Part shown: positions 35,033-44,568 of the stretch, piece after piece
Position numbering within the stretch: position 1 is the stretch's first letter
How the letters are laid out: every line of letters starts with the position of its first letter
NCBI GenBank assembly: GCA_022478985.1
Contig: JAKSZP010012152.1
Span: 1 to 64,000 of the forward strand
Reading direction: 5' to 3'
DNA from: Massospora cicadina
Lineage: Eukaryota; Entomophthoromycota; Entomophthoromycetes; Entomophthorales; Entomophthoraceae
Length of the DNA stretch: 64,000 nucleotides
Translations under genes and position numbers: made by a program
Notes under the pieces: model-generated
Databases searched by the model: none
Seen by the model: the letters and a program-made list of their open reading frames with translations, nothing else
What the model was told of the DNA's origin: nothing

Positions 35033-35538
35033 TCAGGTTACATCAGAGTTAAAGTTTGGGATTGAAAACACTGAGATATAGTTTGAATTAGAAGAAGAAC
35101 AAGCAGAAGCATAAGTAGAAAAGGTATCCTTGTTGGCTAATTCATCAGGAACATCAAGCATATCAGGAGCGGAGATCACATAACAATCAGTAGATGGGTT
35201 AAAAGATTTTGGTGGAGGCACAGGAGGTAGGTCAGCACAGGGAGCCTCATGCCCTATACTGACTCCTCTTTTTTCGACTCCTCCACTTGCTTAAGCCAAC
35301 ATTGAGATACCACATGTCTCACGAGAACACAATAAAAGTATGGTTCCTTCTTCAGTTTAGACTTGGGCTTAGGTGGCCTTGCATGGATATAAGAACAAGG
35401 GTTATACGTGGAGGTTGGGTGTACCGCACCATTGGGAATCTCCATGAGCGCTTCCTTGATGTTGATAATAGATCGAGAATTTCTCTTAAGTGATTTCAAA
35501 TGTAGTAGTAACTGAGTGCGAGAAGTGAACACATTCAT
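35033..35538 (-). pseudogene. G2 nucleocapsid with degraded zinc knuckle
   Basis: 35254-35538 reads PKPKSKLKKEPYFYCVLVRH and then VVSQCWLKQVEESK, a C-x4-H-x4-C-like knuckle preceded by a basic Pro/Lys stretch; the expected second Cys is not in place. 35033-35221 continues toward the protease (ALPADMLDVPDEL region). The position between capsid and protease supports a nucleocapsid role. Confidence 0.7.
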
Positions 35539-35539
35539 T

Positions 35540-36253
35540 ACAGCTGATATAGCATCATCTACTGTAATCCGGTCACAAGTGCAAGAGTTTGGGCTTCATG
35601 GTAGAATATTTTAGCGAAATCTTGGATAGACTCTCCACGTTTGATTTGAATACTCATAAAGGCTTGCTTTTGGTTTGAGATAATTTGATCACTCCCTAAT
35701 TCCTTAATAAGGGCGGTTTTTACTTAAACCATGTATTGCAAACCTTCAAGTGAGGCACCATGATTTCTTGCGTGAACCAGCTTAGTCAGGAGGTAATATG
35801 CCGGACCTTCTGTTGAATAGATGCCCCGTCTATTGCACACTCATAGACAAAGAGGAACGAATGAATGCTACCTTCACCCAGCTCAAACTTATCCTTAAAG
35901 GTAGGTTTAAAGGTAGTGGGTTCGTTTCTTAAAACATGTACACCCAATACCAAGACTGGCTCAGCCTCAGAGGGTTCTGATTCTGGGATATGAACTTGAG
36001 AGGGGATTTGGTCAACTTGTTGTCTTAGATGATTGAGGTCCTCCTGTAAATTATGAACCCATTAAGCAAAATGATCATTTGCAGGATGTTGATTCAAGTT
36101 AGAAATTGCAGTGATCATTTCAGCCTGCTTGTTTTCAATTATTCTGCATCGAGAAGATAACTGTTCAATGGAAGCATTTAACCTTGCAAACTGGGTTTCT
36201 TGAGTAATTTGATTAGCATTGCATAGGCGATGGACATTATCCACGCCATCCAA
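35540..36253 (-). pseudogene. G2 Gag capsid segment
   Basis: 36062-36253 is a helical block (ETQFARLNASIEQLSSRCRI) followed by broken reading with EPTTFKPTFKDKFELGEGSI and HSFLFVYECAIDGASIQQKV. This matches PPLKDKYNPGEGSIASFLQV of G5 Gag. This F/Y-DKF-GEGSI-SFL-VYE block is the clearest family marker of the G1/G2/G5 Gags. Confidence 0.75.
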
Positions 36254-36379
36254 TAGGCTGTTTAATGATAATTGGGGTCAGTTGGGATGCCTTCTAAGGA
36301 TAAGAAACACCCTTGAGCTATGGTTCATATTTGGTTTTCTAATGCTTGTACTCGTGATACTATTAGCATTTAAGGTTCA

Positions 36380-36864
36380 GAATCGGACATTGGAAGCAAG
36401 GAGCCAGGGGGACCAGGAGGTCCTGGGGGTCCTTGTGACCCATCTCTACCTGTTGGCCCTGGCGGGCCTTATTGACCCACTGTACCAGGGGGACCACATT
36501 CACCAGGAGGTCTCATGGTTACCGATGGGGAGCTAGGTGGTCCAGGAGGACCAACAGGGCCAGGTTCACCTTTTCTGGTATTACCCACCACTTGGACAAG
36601 ATGTTGGGATAGCCCGTTAAGCTCATCTAAGCGCTTTTCATGTTTAGCCTGCAACTGATCCAGTTGTCTTTTAATATCATCCTCCAGGGAGGTGATACGG
36701 TGGTGAATAGGGTTAGTGACATCACTAACTTTCTGAGATACTTCTTGGCTGATGTATCCCACAACTCCATTATCAATTCTCACTAACTTGGTATGAATAC
36801 TGTTGATTTCTCTTCTATTATCAAGAATGGCTTCCTGATTATCTCTTCCAAAGTTGGATGCCAT
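36380..36864 (-). pseudogene. G2 N-terminal Gag: coiled coil plus collagen-like Gly-X-Y tract
   Basis: Starts at ATG 36864 (MASNFGRDNQEAILDNRREI). Residues about 20-95 form a heptad-rich helix (LEDDIKRQLDQLQAKHEKRL). Then GEPGPVGPPGPP, a short non-collagen insert, GECGPPGTVGQ, an in-frame TAA (36466-36468), and after it GPPGPTGRDGSQGPPGPP and GPPGS, for about 15 Gly-X-Y triplets rich in proline. No such tract is seen in G1, G4 or G5. Coiled coil followed by Gly-X-Y is the layout of trimeric collagen-like stalks; a role in particle assembly is only inferred. The capsid segment lies downstream in the same element. Confidence 0.85.
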
Positions 36865-37055
36865 TTATTAAAATGAAGATAGCTGAGAGTGAAATTGTTA
36901 AACTAGAGTCAACTGACGCTGGATTTTGAGATGATGCAACCCCAAAATCTGGAGTACATAATTAATAGTAGGATGTACGTAATTCCAGAGGTACTGCTCA
37001 GTTCTAGCCAAACTAACTTTGGTAGGCTGTAACACCACTCAATTATACAAGTTCA

Positions 37056-37328
37056 TCATGTTTTCAGCAACTTTAGATGCTCAGTCATGAATAGGGCGAG
37101 CACCAGGCTGAATAGCCACCTTATCAAGCTTTTGACGGTTTCTTCAACATTTGCAGCTTGAATATGATAATTAGATTGGTCGGGGCCCTCGATGGTTAAG
37201 TCCATAGAAGCTTGAAATTGTAGATTATTTATAGTAGCGGAAGGCATCTCTTGCCTGTTGGAGTGTACCCATTGGGTGATACTCATTGATTCCTCATAAG
37301 GGGGTCCTTCTTTGCTGGACATATTCAT
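37056..37328 (-). CDS. G2 leader ORF, unknown function
   Basis: A 90-codon frame that starts 60 bp inside the 5' LTR end, at MNMSSKEGPPYEESMSITQW. It is the first ORF after the primer-binding site, upstream of the coiled-coil/collagen Gag ORF. No domain recognised. It could be the true N-terminus of Gag separated by a frameshift, or leader sequence open by chance. The G3 leader (9590-9620) is similar at the DNA level but not open. Confidence 0.35.
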   Translation of the reverse strand: MNMSSKEGPPYEESMSITQWVHSNRQEMPSATINNLQFQASMDLTIEGPDQSNYHIQAANVEETVKSLIRWLFSLVLALFMTEHLKLLKT

Positions 37329-37388
37329 GGTTGTGGAAGTATGTTTTCACCAGGTAGCCTCGGAAGCAGACCTGGCAGGGAGCACCAG

Positions 37389-38223
37389 TATTGGAATTTC
37401 CTGTGAATCTATGATAAGCAGATGCTACAAAGGCTACGAAATTATTAGTTCCATGGCTCTAGTGGAGATCGACTCAATTGCAATGAAGTTATTAGTTCCA
37501 TTGCTATAGTTGATTCCAATCAGGAATACAGAATCCTGTATGAAACAAGACCAAAATTATGCTAATCAGGACAAATATCGTGGTAGTTTATTAGTTAGAA
37601 ATGATGGATATTTATAGGGGTAGATTTAGTAGGTATGCATGAGGATTTTTGAGGTGCACAGGAAGATCTTTCCTATTAGATGACCTATATTGCTGGTTAA
37701 GGCCATACTTGTGATGGCTAGATTTGATAATATTCTTATTTGATGAGTTTAATCCTCTTCCCACAACTACAACTCCTTATGCCTCATGTCGCTGATGCCC
37801 CTACCTCGATGTTGTCTGCCATGGTCTGCCAGCTAAAGCGGGCACCAGACAAAACTTTCCCCAAAGCTTCCTCGCCATCTGATATGGCTTGCTAGGATAA
37901 TAACCTAGGGGCTATATTAAGATTTTTTTAATTTATGATAATCCCTTTGTTTGGCCCATTTGCAAAGAAAGATGCATGGCAGCTCCCCTTTTGGGTTGGG
38001 CACCACTTGTGCTAAATAAATGAATCCAATCCTCTTATATGATTTTTTGGCCTCATCAGATATCTTAACATCATCCTTCAGAGAAGGTTAATAACTCCAA
38101 AGGGTTGATTGTTGGTCCAACTGAGAATCGGATATCTCTGATTTAGATTTTACAATCTTATTATACCAAGATATCAAATCTCGATCTGGAGAAAATTTGG
38201 TCATCATAAATGAATCCCCAACA
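37389..38223 (-). repeat. G2 5' LTR, carrying X3
   Basis: Element orientation starts TGTTGGGGATTCATT at 38223 and ends TTCCAATA at 37389. Subtracting X3 and its duplicated target leaves about 557 bp, the same length as the 3' LTR. Differences between the two LTRs include many C/T and G/A changes, as expected from methylated-C decay. Confidence 0.87.
37760..38020 (+). mobile_element. X3: 5'-truncated family X insertion
   Basis: 261 bp containing only the end of the X protein (ADAPTSMLSAMVCQLKRAPD) and the complete 3' region, ending gggttgggcaccacttgtg then ctaaataaa. It is flanked by atgagtttaatcctctt (37743-37759) and atgaatccaatcctctt (38020-38036), a 17-bp TSD with three transitions; the intact G2 3' LTR has one copy (atgagtccaatcctctt). 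Very short 5'-truncated copies are typical of target-primed reverse transcription. Confidence 0.87.
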
Positions 38224-38805
38224 GGATGCTTATCTCATACAATCTAAGCCCTATTGTAATTCAAAAGTTGAGAACTATAAAGGTGGATGGAGCTTAAACA
38301 GTTACTGGACGCTGGGTTGCTAGTGCCTTCCCCAAGTCATTGTTCATCTTTACTTCTGCTGATAAAGAAGAAAAATGGAGGTCATCAAGTAGTTATGGAA
38401 TACCACTAACTTAAAAACCTTACAAAAAAAAGTTAGTTATCCTATTACCCATATTAACGACGCTCTAGCCCAACTCTCTGGTCATAAGTTCTTTTCCACT
38501 ATGGATTTGGCTAGTGGGTATTGGAAAATAAAACTTTGTTCCCAAGGGAAGAAGAAAAGTGCTCTTATCTTTAACGAAGGCCTATTCCAATCCACTCAGC
38601 TACCTCAGGGGTTGTGCAATGTGCCTGTAACTTTTCAGATGGAGATGGATCACATTCTACAGGATTTTAAGATGAGTTGTGTAATCGTCTATCTTGATGT
38701 TATCAGTTTTTCCAAAATGTTCAATGAGCACCTCACACACCTAAAAGAAGGGTTTCAGTGCTTGCAGGCATCTAAAATCAAACTGAAGCACTCCAAATGT
38801 ACTTT
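38224..38805 (+). pseudogene. G1 reverse transcriptase, first part
   Basis: Resumes G1 after G2. The start is broken (GDAYLIQSKPY equivalent of GDACPIRSKPYQ in G5), then open from 38501: MDLASGYWKIKL, STQLPQGLCNVPVTFQMEMD and VIVYLDVISFSK. The YLDD box has become YLDV (38690-38701), so one catalytic Asp is missing. The reading stops where X4 is inserted within KHSKCTLFF. Confidence 0.88.
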
Positions 38806-40716
38806 GTTTTTTAGCACTAGTGGTGACCAACCCAAAAGGGGGAGCCGCCACACATCTTTATAGCAAATGGGCCAAAAAAGGAATTATTAGAGGTAAAAAA
38901 TCCTAATATAGCACCTCAGCTAACAGCCTAGGAAGCCATATCGGAATGTGAGGAAGCTTTGGGGAAACTTTTGTTAGGCGCCCGCTTTAGCTGGTGGGCC
39001 ATGGCAGACACCATCGGGGTGGTAGCATCAGCGACATGAGGCATATGGAGGTATAGTTGTGGGTTTTTTCGTTTATGAGGCCAGCGGTGTCCATCGCCTC
39101 AACATATTGAGCAAGTTGATGCTCAGCAAAAGTGATAAGAGCTGGAACACAAGTGTAAAACTTGATGCGCCAGCAGGTTTTGATATTGTTTGTGGTTAAA
39201 AAGAGAAGTTTTTACCACATTGATGCAAGCGCAGCTCTCAATGAAAGCGAACTACTCAATTCCATATTTTGCATCTTACTCAAAATCATGAGGAAAATTG
39301 GGGATAGGAATACCCTTAACAAGGGGTTCCATCACCCCATGAAGTTGCTGGAAAAGTAGAGTGTTGGCAAGGGAAGCTGCAGTTTCAACTGCCATTTTGT
39401 TGATATTTTTGTAAATTGGAAAACTATATCTAGGGAGAAAATGTCAGGGCCACAATTTGGAAAAATCAACAAAAAATTCCTCCAAGATGAAATCCAGCCT
39501 GACATGGCATGGCTGTTCATCCTCATTAATCCATTCAAGAGCCTTAAATGGATGGATTCAGCCAGCACTGGGCCAGCCGCCAGAATTTGGGTTGTGGCAG
39601 GAGCTTATTGGCCACATGCTGTTGACCTTGGCAGCTCAGCTGAAACTGAGTCAGCCATTGACTCAGGATTCCATAATCCAGTCAAATTGTTTAAATTTTT
39701 TAATTTTTTAAATTTTCATTGCTGCCGCCTTGGAAACAACCAAGAATTTGCTGAGGTTGGTGGAGGGAGGATTGAGCCCCAATTGAAAAATTAGGCTGAA
39801 CTGGCCACCAACCTGACGCCAGAGGGAGGAGCAGCAGAAGCGGCGGAGGCAGAAGATGTAGGGCACCTGCACTTCAATTGATCAAACTCAAAGCACAAGG
39901 GGCAAATGTTGTGGCCGTTCTCAATGCGCACCCAGAATGGGTGATCAGGGGAAGATCTGATCACCATGCAAGGGGGAATCATAAGGTGAGTGTTGCATTG
40001 GAATGGGCAGATCATTGCAAAGGTGCGCGACCTGCCAAATGATCCACTCCATTCAGAACCACAAATGCAACACGAGGTCTTCACCATTAAACATCTAAAC
40101 CCTCCAAGAGCTCATGTCGGAGGCGTTTGGGGGAGAGATGGGAGGGCAACCTTGCAAACTGGACCACCAAAGTGGCCTCATCTAGGAGCTGGGTGCAAAT
40201 TGTAGGAAGATGAATTTTTTTAAAATTTAATGGCAGCTTAGATGCTGCTGTTGCATTAGCCTCATAACAGAAACTGAGGTCAAAATACCCCTTAAAGGGG
40301 CGGAAATCAATGAAGCTGGCAGATTTAAACACCGCTGTGGCCATCTTGATGATGTCCATGATTGCATATAGGAAGAGGTTCCCATATTTGACCTGGAGGC
40401 CAAAACGCAAATTGCTCCATGGGAGCATCAAAGGGCTCTGGAGCACTGCCTGGGAGTTACAAGATGGTGGGCCAAGTCCCAAGGGGGACATAACGCTGGG
40501 TAGCATAAGGGGGCTAGCAAAGCCATCCCAAGTGTGCTTTATAAGTGGCTGAAAGATTCCAGATGGCGGCACACCACCAATCCAAGCCGGGGCAGCAGAT
40601 GTTGATTGCATTGAAATCAGTAAGCTTTAGCTCAGTCAAGCTGTCATTTTTTGTATTTTTAAAGATAAATCTAAATTTGGCTTCAATTTAGTTATTAAAG
40701 CAAAAGAGATATTTTC
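38806..40716 (-). mobile_element. X4: ORF1-only element with 15-bp TSD
   Basis: A 1.9-kb insertion in the G1 RT, antisense to it, flanked by ctccaaatgtacttt (38791-38805) and ctccaattgtacttt (40717-40731; one change). The minus strand carries a single ORF1-like region (about 40611-39000), then a 3' UTR and the tail gggttggtcaccactagtg then ctaaaaaac at 38806. Between the TSDs there is no endonuclease, RT or RNase H coding. It is the best-bounded member of family X and shows that the family lacks ORF2. Confidence 0.88.
39791..40611 (-). pseudogene. X4 ORF1-like protein (N-terminal and zinc-knuckle parts)
   Basis: 40087-40611 (174 codons from MQSTSAAPAWIGG) contains DEATLVVQFARLPSHL and SPKRLRHELLEGLDV. 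It is homologous to the QIFLTFDFLPTTVKRDILEQ region of LINE B ORF1. After a frame change, 39791-40087 contains SSPDHPFWVRIENGHNICPL, CFEF and KCRCPTSS. This aligns with THPFWVTVDSAPPICTHCDM of LINE B and includes a C-x2-C knuckle whose His and last Cys are shifted. Further C-terminal blocks (ANTLLFQQLHGVMEPL, about 39300-39395) are broken. An RNA-binding Gag-like role is inferred. Confidence 0.72.
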
Positions 40717-41520
40717 CTCCAATTGTACTTTCTTCCAGAAGAAGCAGGATTTCATTGAGCACTCTATCTCTCAAGATGGGATTCTACCTCCCAAGATAAG
40801 GTTGAAGCTCTATCAAAGTTTCCTACGCCTAAAACCCTCTGAAATATCCTAATGTTTCTGGGCCTGATGTTTTATTACTATCAATTCATCCCAAATTCCC
40901 CTATCTTAGTGAGCCACTCATCCGTCTCTTGGCTAACAACACTCCTTTCCATTGGGGTGCTGAACAAAAGGCTGCGTTTGAGACCCTGAAGGAGTTATTT
41001 CAACAAAGGCTGATCCTCCGCTACACCTGACTATGGTAAACCCTTCATGTTGTTCATAGATGCCTCTGATTATTATGATGGAGTTATCTTGTTTAATTAG
41101 ATAAGCATGGGGTTAATCACGTGCTCAACTTCAGCAAAATGCTCTCAAAATTTGAATGCAACTATAGCGTCACTGAGAAGTAGTGCCTTGCTGCCTTGCT
41201 CGCTGTAAAATACTTTCGCCCTTGCATATATGGGACTTCATTCAAAGTGGTTACCAACCATGAATCTTTATAATGGTTGCAGAATATGAAGTATCCTACT
41301 GGACAGTTGATTTTTTGGCCCTTGATGCTCCAACATTATGATATGACAATTGAGCATTGGGCTGGAACTTGCCATATGAACGTTGATGGGTTACCATGGC
41401 TGCCTGTTCTCCACTTAGACAATAGTGAAGCTGAGAGGTTACATGACCTCCTAGTAACTCCTGATGCTTAAGCTGATGAGGATTAATCTATACAGAAGAT
41501 GCTAGCTCAGCACTCCCAAA
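40717..41520 (+). pseudogene. G1 RT end and RNase H
   Basis: After X4 the RT resumes with SSNCTFFQKKQDFIEHSISQ, then pieces of the connection domain (MFYYYQFIPN region; FGTPLSGNNTPF equivalents). RNase H follows with broken SYFSKMLS-like, TEK-CLAALLAVKYF and VTNHESL-like blocks, then the open frame 41277-41471: NMKYPTGQLIFWPLMLQHYD and HMNVDGLPWLP, matching HMNFDGLNQLP of G5 (the N-ADALSR position). Multiple stops. Confidence 0.8.
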
Positions 41521-42203
41521 ACATCAAGGTGGAGACTAAGAAGTTATACAATGAAAGTAGTGGCAACCTGGTTTCTCTATCTTCGACCATCAGATCAAGT
41601 ACCTGTAATCTCGAAGTCTCATTCTATTCTATGGCATAGAGGTATAAGAATAACCTAAGAGTGAGTTAAAGAGCGCTGCTACTGGGAGGTCGTCATGGAG
41701 ACTATAACTGAAGTCCTTGATGCCTGTGTGACCTGTTAAAAGCAATCCAGCTTCTAGGCCCGGTATCAGTACCAACCTGCTCTCCTCAATAACCATTCCA
41801 CATGATTACCCTAGATGTGGTTGGTCCTCTATTCCAGACTAAAGAAGAATATCTATATGTCTTATCAGGCAAAAATCACTTTACCAAATGGATGAAACTG
41901 TGGCCCTTTCTGATCAAACTTCCAAAGCTAAGGCCACTTTTCTCTAAGTGTTTCTTCACTCTCCATGGTTGCCCTCAGAAGCCTGCTCTGTGACAGTGAG
42001 AAAAACTTTAACTCAATAGTGGTAAGGTACTCTCCACCTCAATCAGAGCGCAACAACTTTTCTTAGCCCCCTATAACACGTCTAAAAATAATACTGTATA
42101 AAGAGCCAATGGAACGCTGGTCTTTATATTATAAAAAATGCCTAATTCAGACACACTTCAGTGAGATCTATACTTAATAAGTGCTCTCATGGCCTACTGT
42201 ATC
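41521..42203 (+). pseudogene. G1 integrase, first part
   Basis: Broken zinc domain (ETITEVLDACVTC near 41695-41740), then the core block MITLDVVGPLFQTKEEYLYV and LSGKNHFTKWMKLWPF (41802-41993), matching MDLVVPLP and IAIDHFTKWVEAV of G5; the expected D-x-FTKW Asp is Asn here. It is interrupted at 42203 by G4 within the block equivalent to ALMAYQISYHWI; it resumes at 48219. Confidence 0.8.
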
Positions 42204-43097
42204 TGTAAGGAAATTGTCTATAACTCTTCTGTTCACAGCGTGGTAGTGCATGGTGCACTGGCCCAACGCCAGAGAACTATTTGTCAGTAATAAGGAGAGT
42301 AGAGCCCTGCAGAGGGTTCTGGAGCTGTAATAACTTAGGATGAGGGTGGTTAGCGGTAGATAAAGAAACCAAAAGTCAACTAACTACAAGGTTGGAGTGA
42401 ACACTAAAGTGGGGTTTATACCCATGCGGTGTTCTGAGTAGGAGTGTATATGCGGCCAGGTTGGAGGGAACCTGGGTAGCCTAAAGGTGCATTAGCGGAG
42501 AGATATACAGTTGTTGAAATTTTTAACTAATGTTATGCGAGTCCTCCTTGAAGAGGTCCACGCACAGGTTCGTCCAAGACAACATATTTAAAATTATAAT
42601 AACAAAGGGTTCTTAAATATGGGAAACTTAATCAATGAGAGAGATTGGCCTTGAGAAAACAATTTTAAGGAAATTCGGGAGAACAATCAATTAATGGAGG
42701 TAGTGCTAAGCTGAGGTGCACCAATAAGCACATGCTTCCATCAGGCAGTGTTATACTTGGTAATTAACCAAACTTGGGCTATCAATTGTAGGAGAGGCTG
42801 ACTTGAGCTGTAAATTTTGAAAACCAAACGGGTTTCTAAACCCTGTTCACTAAGAAACCAAAGCAAACCATCATTTAAACTGTAAAGATGGTTTGTTTTA
42901 ATGCACCTGCTGTTATACAGGGCTGAACTTCTCTTACATCCATAGGACCAACCTGGTCATACCTCACCTTCACCCAGAGTTGATCCAAGGTATGTTTGAG
43001 GTTAGGAGGCCTGCCAACTTTACCTTCTTGGCCTCCTGGCATGCAGCTTAATCCTTGGTGTTTGTTCCTATTATTATGTCACTCTCAAGCCATGACA
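42204..43097 (-). repeat. G4 3' LTR (894 bp)
   Basis: Element orientation starts TGTCATGGCTTGAGAGTGAC at 43097 and ends CCTTACA at 42204. It matches the 5' LTR over its length. Confidence 0.9.
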
Positions 43098-43104
43098 TTA
43101 CCTC

Positions 43105-43470
43105 TCATCTTTTGGGGCTCCACCCCTTCCAGGGGATTGCGCCAGGAAAAGTTCTTGTGAGCTGAGGCAACTTCATAGCAGCAAAGATATGCTTTGACTC
43201 AGGTCCGGCGGCATGGGGAAAACGCTTGTGGAAAATGTCAATCAGGTCTTGGGTATGTGCACAGTTGCATGCTGGTACCCAACTATTTTCCGCTGCATTA
43301 TATCCCTTCCAAGTTACCAGGTACTCAATCCTTCTTTTTACTAAGAGGGAGGCTACTATCTCCTCCACTTCCCACTCTGGAGCCCCATCTACAAGATAAG
43401 CCTCAGGACTCTCTGGTGGGGGGACCTCAAACAACATCAATTTGCTTTCATGAAAATGGAGAAGATCCAA
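43105..43470 (-). pseudogene. G4 integrase C-terminus with chromodomain
   Basis: 121-codon open frame just upstream of the 3' LTR. It reads EWEVEEIVASLLVKRRIEYL, VTWKGYNAAENSWVPACNC and AHTQDLIDIFHKRFP. This is the chromodomain signature (E-VE-I-- R--- --YLVKWKGY---ENTWEP---- -----I--F). In chromoviruses this domain directs integration toward marked chromatin. The aromatic cage is partly visible (Tyr, Trp, and Trp of NSWVP). The upstream frame is broken from the integrase core. Confidence 0.92.
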
Positions 43471-43655
43471 AATGAAGAGGGAAGATCTAACTGTTATGAG
43501 GCGTGGCCCACCTTTCTGTCAATGCAGTAAGGGTCAATCCTCTTTGGTTCCAGATTTTTGCATGGCTGCTTGATAGGGATGTTTTGAGCATCAAGCATCA
43601 CGAGATCCCCTCTTTGTACTCTGGACCCACTCAACTCTTACCATCAGCATTCTCC

Positions 43656-44568
43656 TTATAAACTTTCATTGCCACCTTTAAACTTGTAGAAACCCCTGGT
43701 GTACTTTCTTGATATTCTTAGAAAAGTCCACCACCACCTCCATCTTGGATCCACAACAGGGCTCCATGTTGAGGGTGGGGTTAAACCCATGGTTGACGAA
43801 AAATGGGGAACAATCAATAGATGCATGTAACGTGTTATTATAGCCAAGCTGGGCCATAGGAAGGTGAGAACCCTAATCTGGATGATCTGCGGAAGTGTAA
43901 CACCGCAGAAACTATTCTAAGCACTGGTTCACTCGTTCAGTCTGCCCATCTGATTGGGGGTGATAGGCAGTTGAACAGCAGGGGTGAATCTGAAGAGTCT
44001 TACACAACTCTTCCTAAAAGACAGAGTAAACTGGGGTCCACAATTTCTAATAATTTCTTGGTGAACCCGTGAAGTGCAAACACATGAGTGACAAAGAGCC
44101 TAGCCGTCCCAGCCACAGTTACTGTGGATCTAAATGAATAAATTGGGAGAACTTTGTAAAACGGTCCACCACTACCATGATGGCATAATAACCATCATAA
44201 AAATGTAATTCCACAATGAAATTCACTGGTAGGGAAGTCCAAGGCCCTTCAGCCTTTTGAACTGGTACCAATAACCCCACTAGTAGTTGTTGATTTAGTT
44301 TCATTTGATTGCAGATCAGGCACTCTTTACAATACCTGCCTACCTGAGTGGGTAAGCCCTTCCAATTGTATGTGCATCAAATTAGTTCCAGAGTCTTCGC
44401 CTTCCCAGGATGACCAATGGTTATTCCATCATGATGGTACCAGATGATTTTCATGCGAAGTGGTCCAGCGGGAACCCATAGGCGCCCCTGAAACCACACA
44501 ATCTCATCGTTTACGTGATAACCCCTGGTTAAACCCTCCTGATTCATAGCGCTCTTAGCAAGGACCAT
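43656..44568 (-). pseudogene. G4 integrase zinc domain and core
   Basis: 44377-44568 has the zinc-domain start (IIWYHHDGITIGHPGKAKTL), followed out of frame by YCKECLICNQMK near 44320-44340. 44119-44304 has the core: WTSLPVNFIVELHF and AIMVVVDRFTKFSQFIHL (catalytic Asp in VVDRFTKF). Pieces near 43900-43980 ([17 protein letters not shown] in broken frames) supply the Glu region, and 43656-43847 is a later core piece. Stops separate all parts. Confidence 0.83.

Larger units (their letters stand above)
30991..38223 (-). mobile_element. Gypsy element G2 with both LTRs and TSD
   Basis: Complete-looking Ty3/gypsy element on the minus strand (7.2 kb including X3), inserted in G1. The 5-bp TSD ggatg is at 30986-30990 and 38224-38228. 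LTRs are 37389-38223 (5', carrying X3) and 30991-31554 (3'). The primer-binding site begins TGGTGCTCCCTGCC at 37387 on the minus strand. The polypurine tract (gagggggcat) precedes the 3' LTR. Internal order: leader ORF, coiled-coil/collagen-like Gag segment, second Gag segment, zinc knuckle, protease, RT, RNase H, integrase. Several stops and frameshifts. Confidence 0.9.

Noticed and set aside
36380..36864. Host collagen-like protein gene
   Set aside because: It lies between the primer-binding site and capsid of G2, in element orientation, inside both LTRs.
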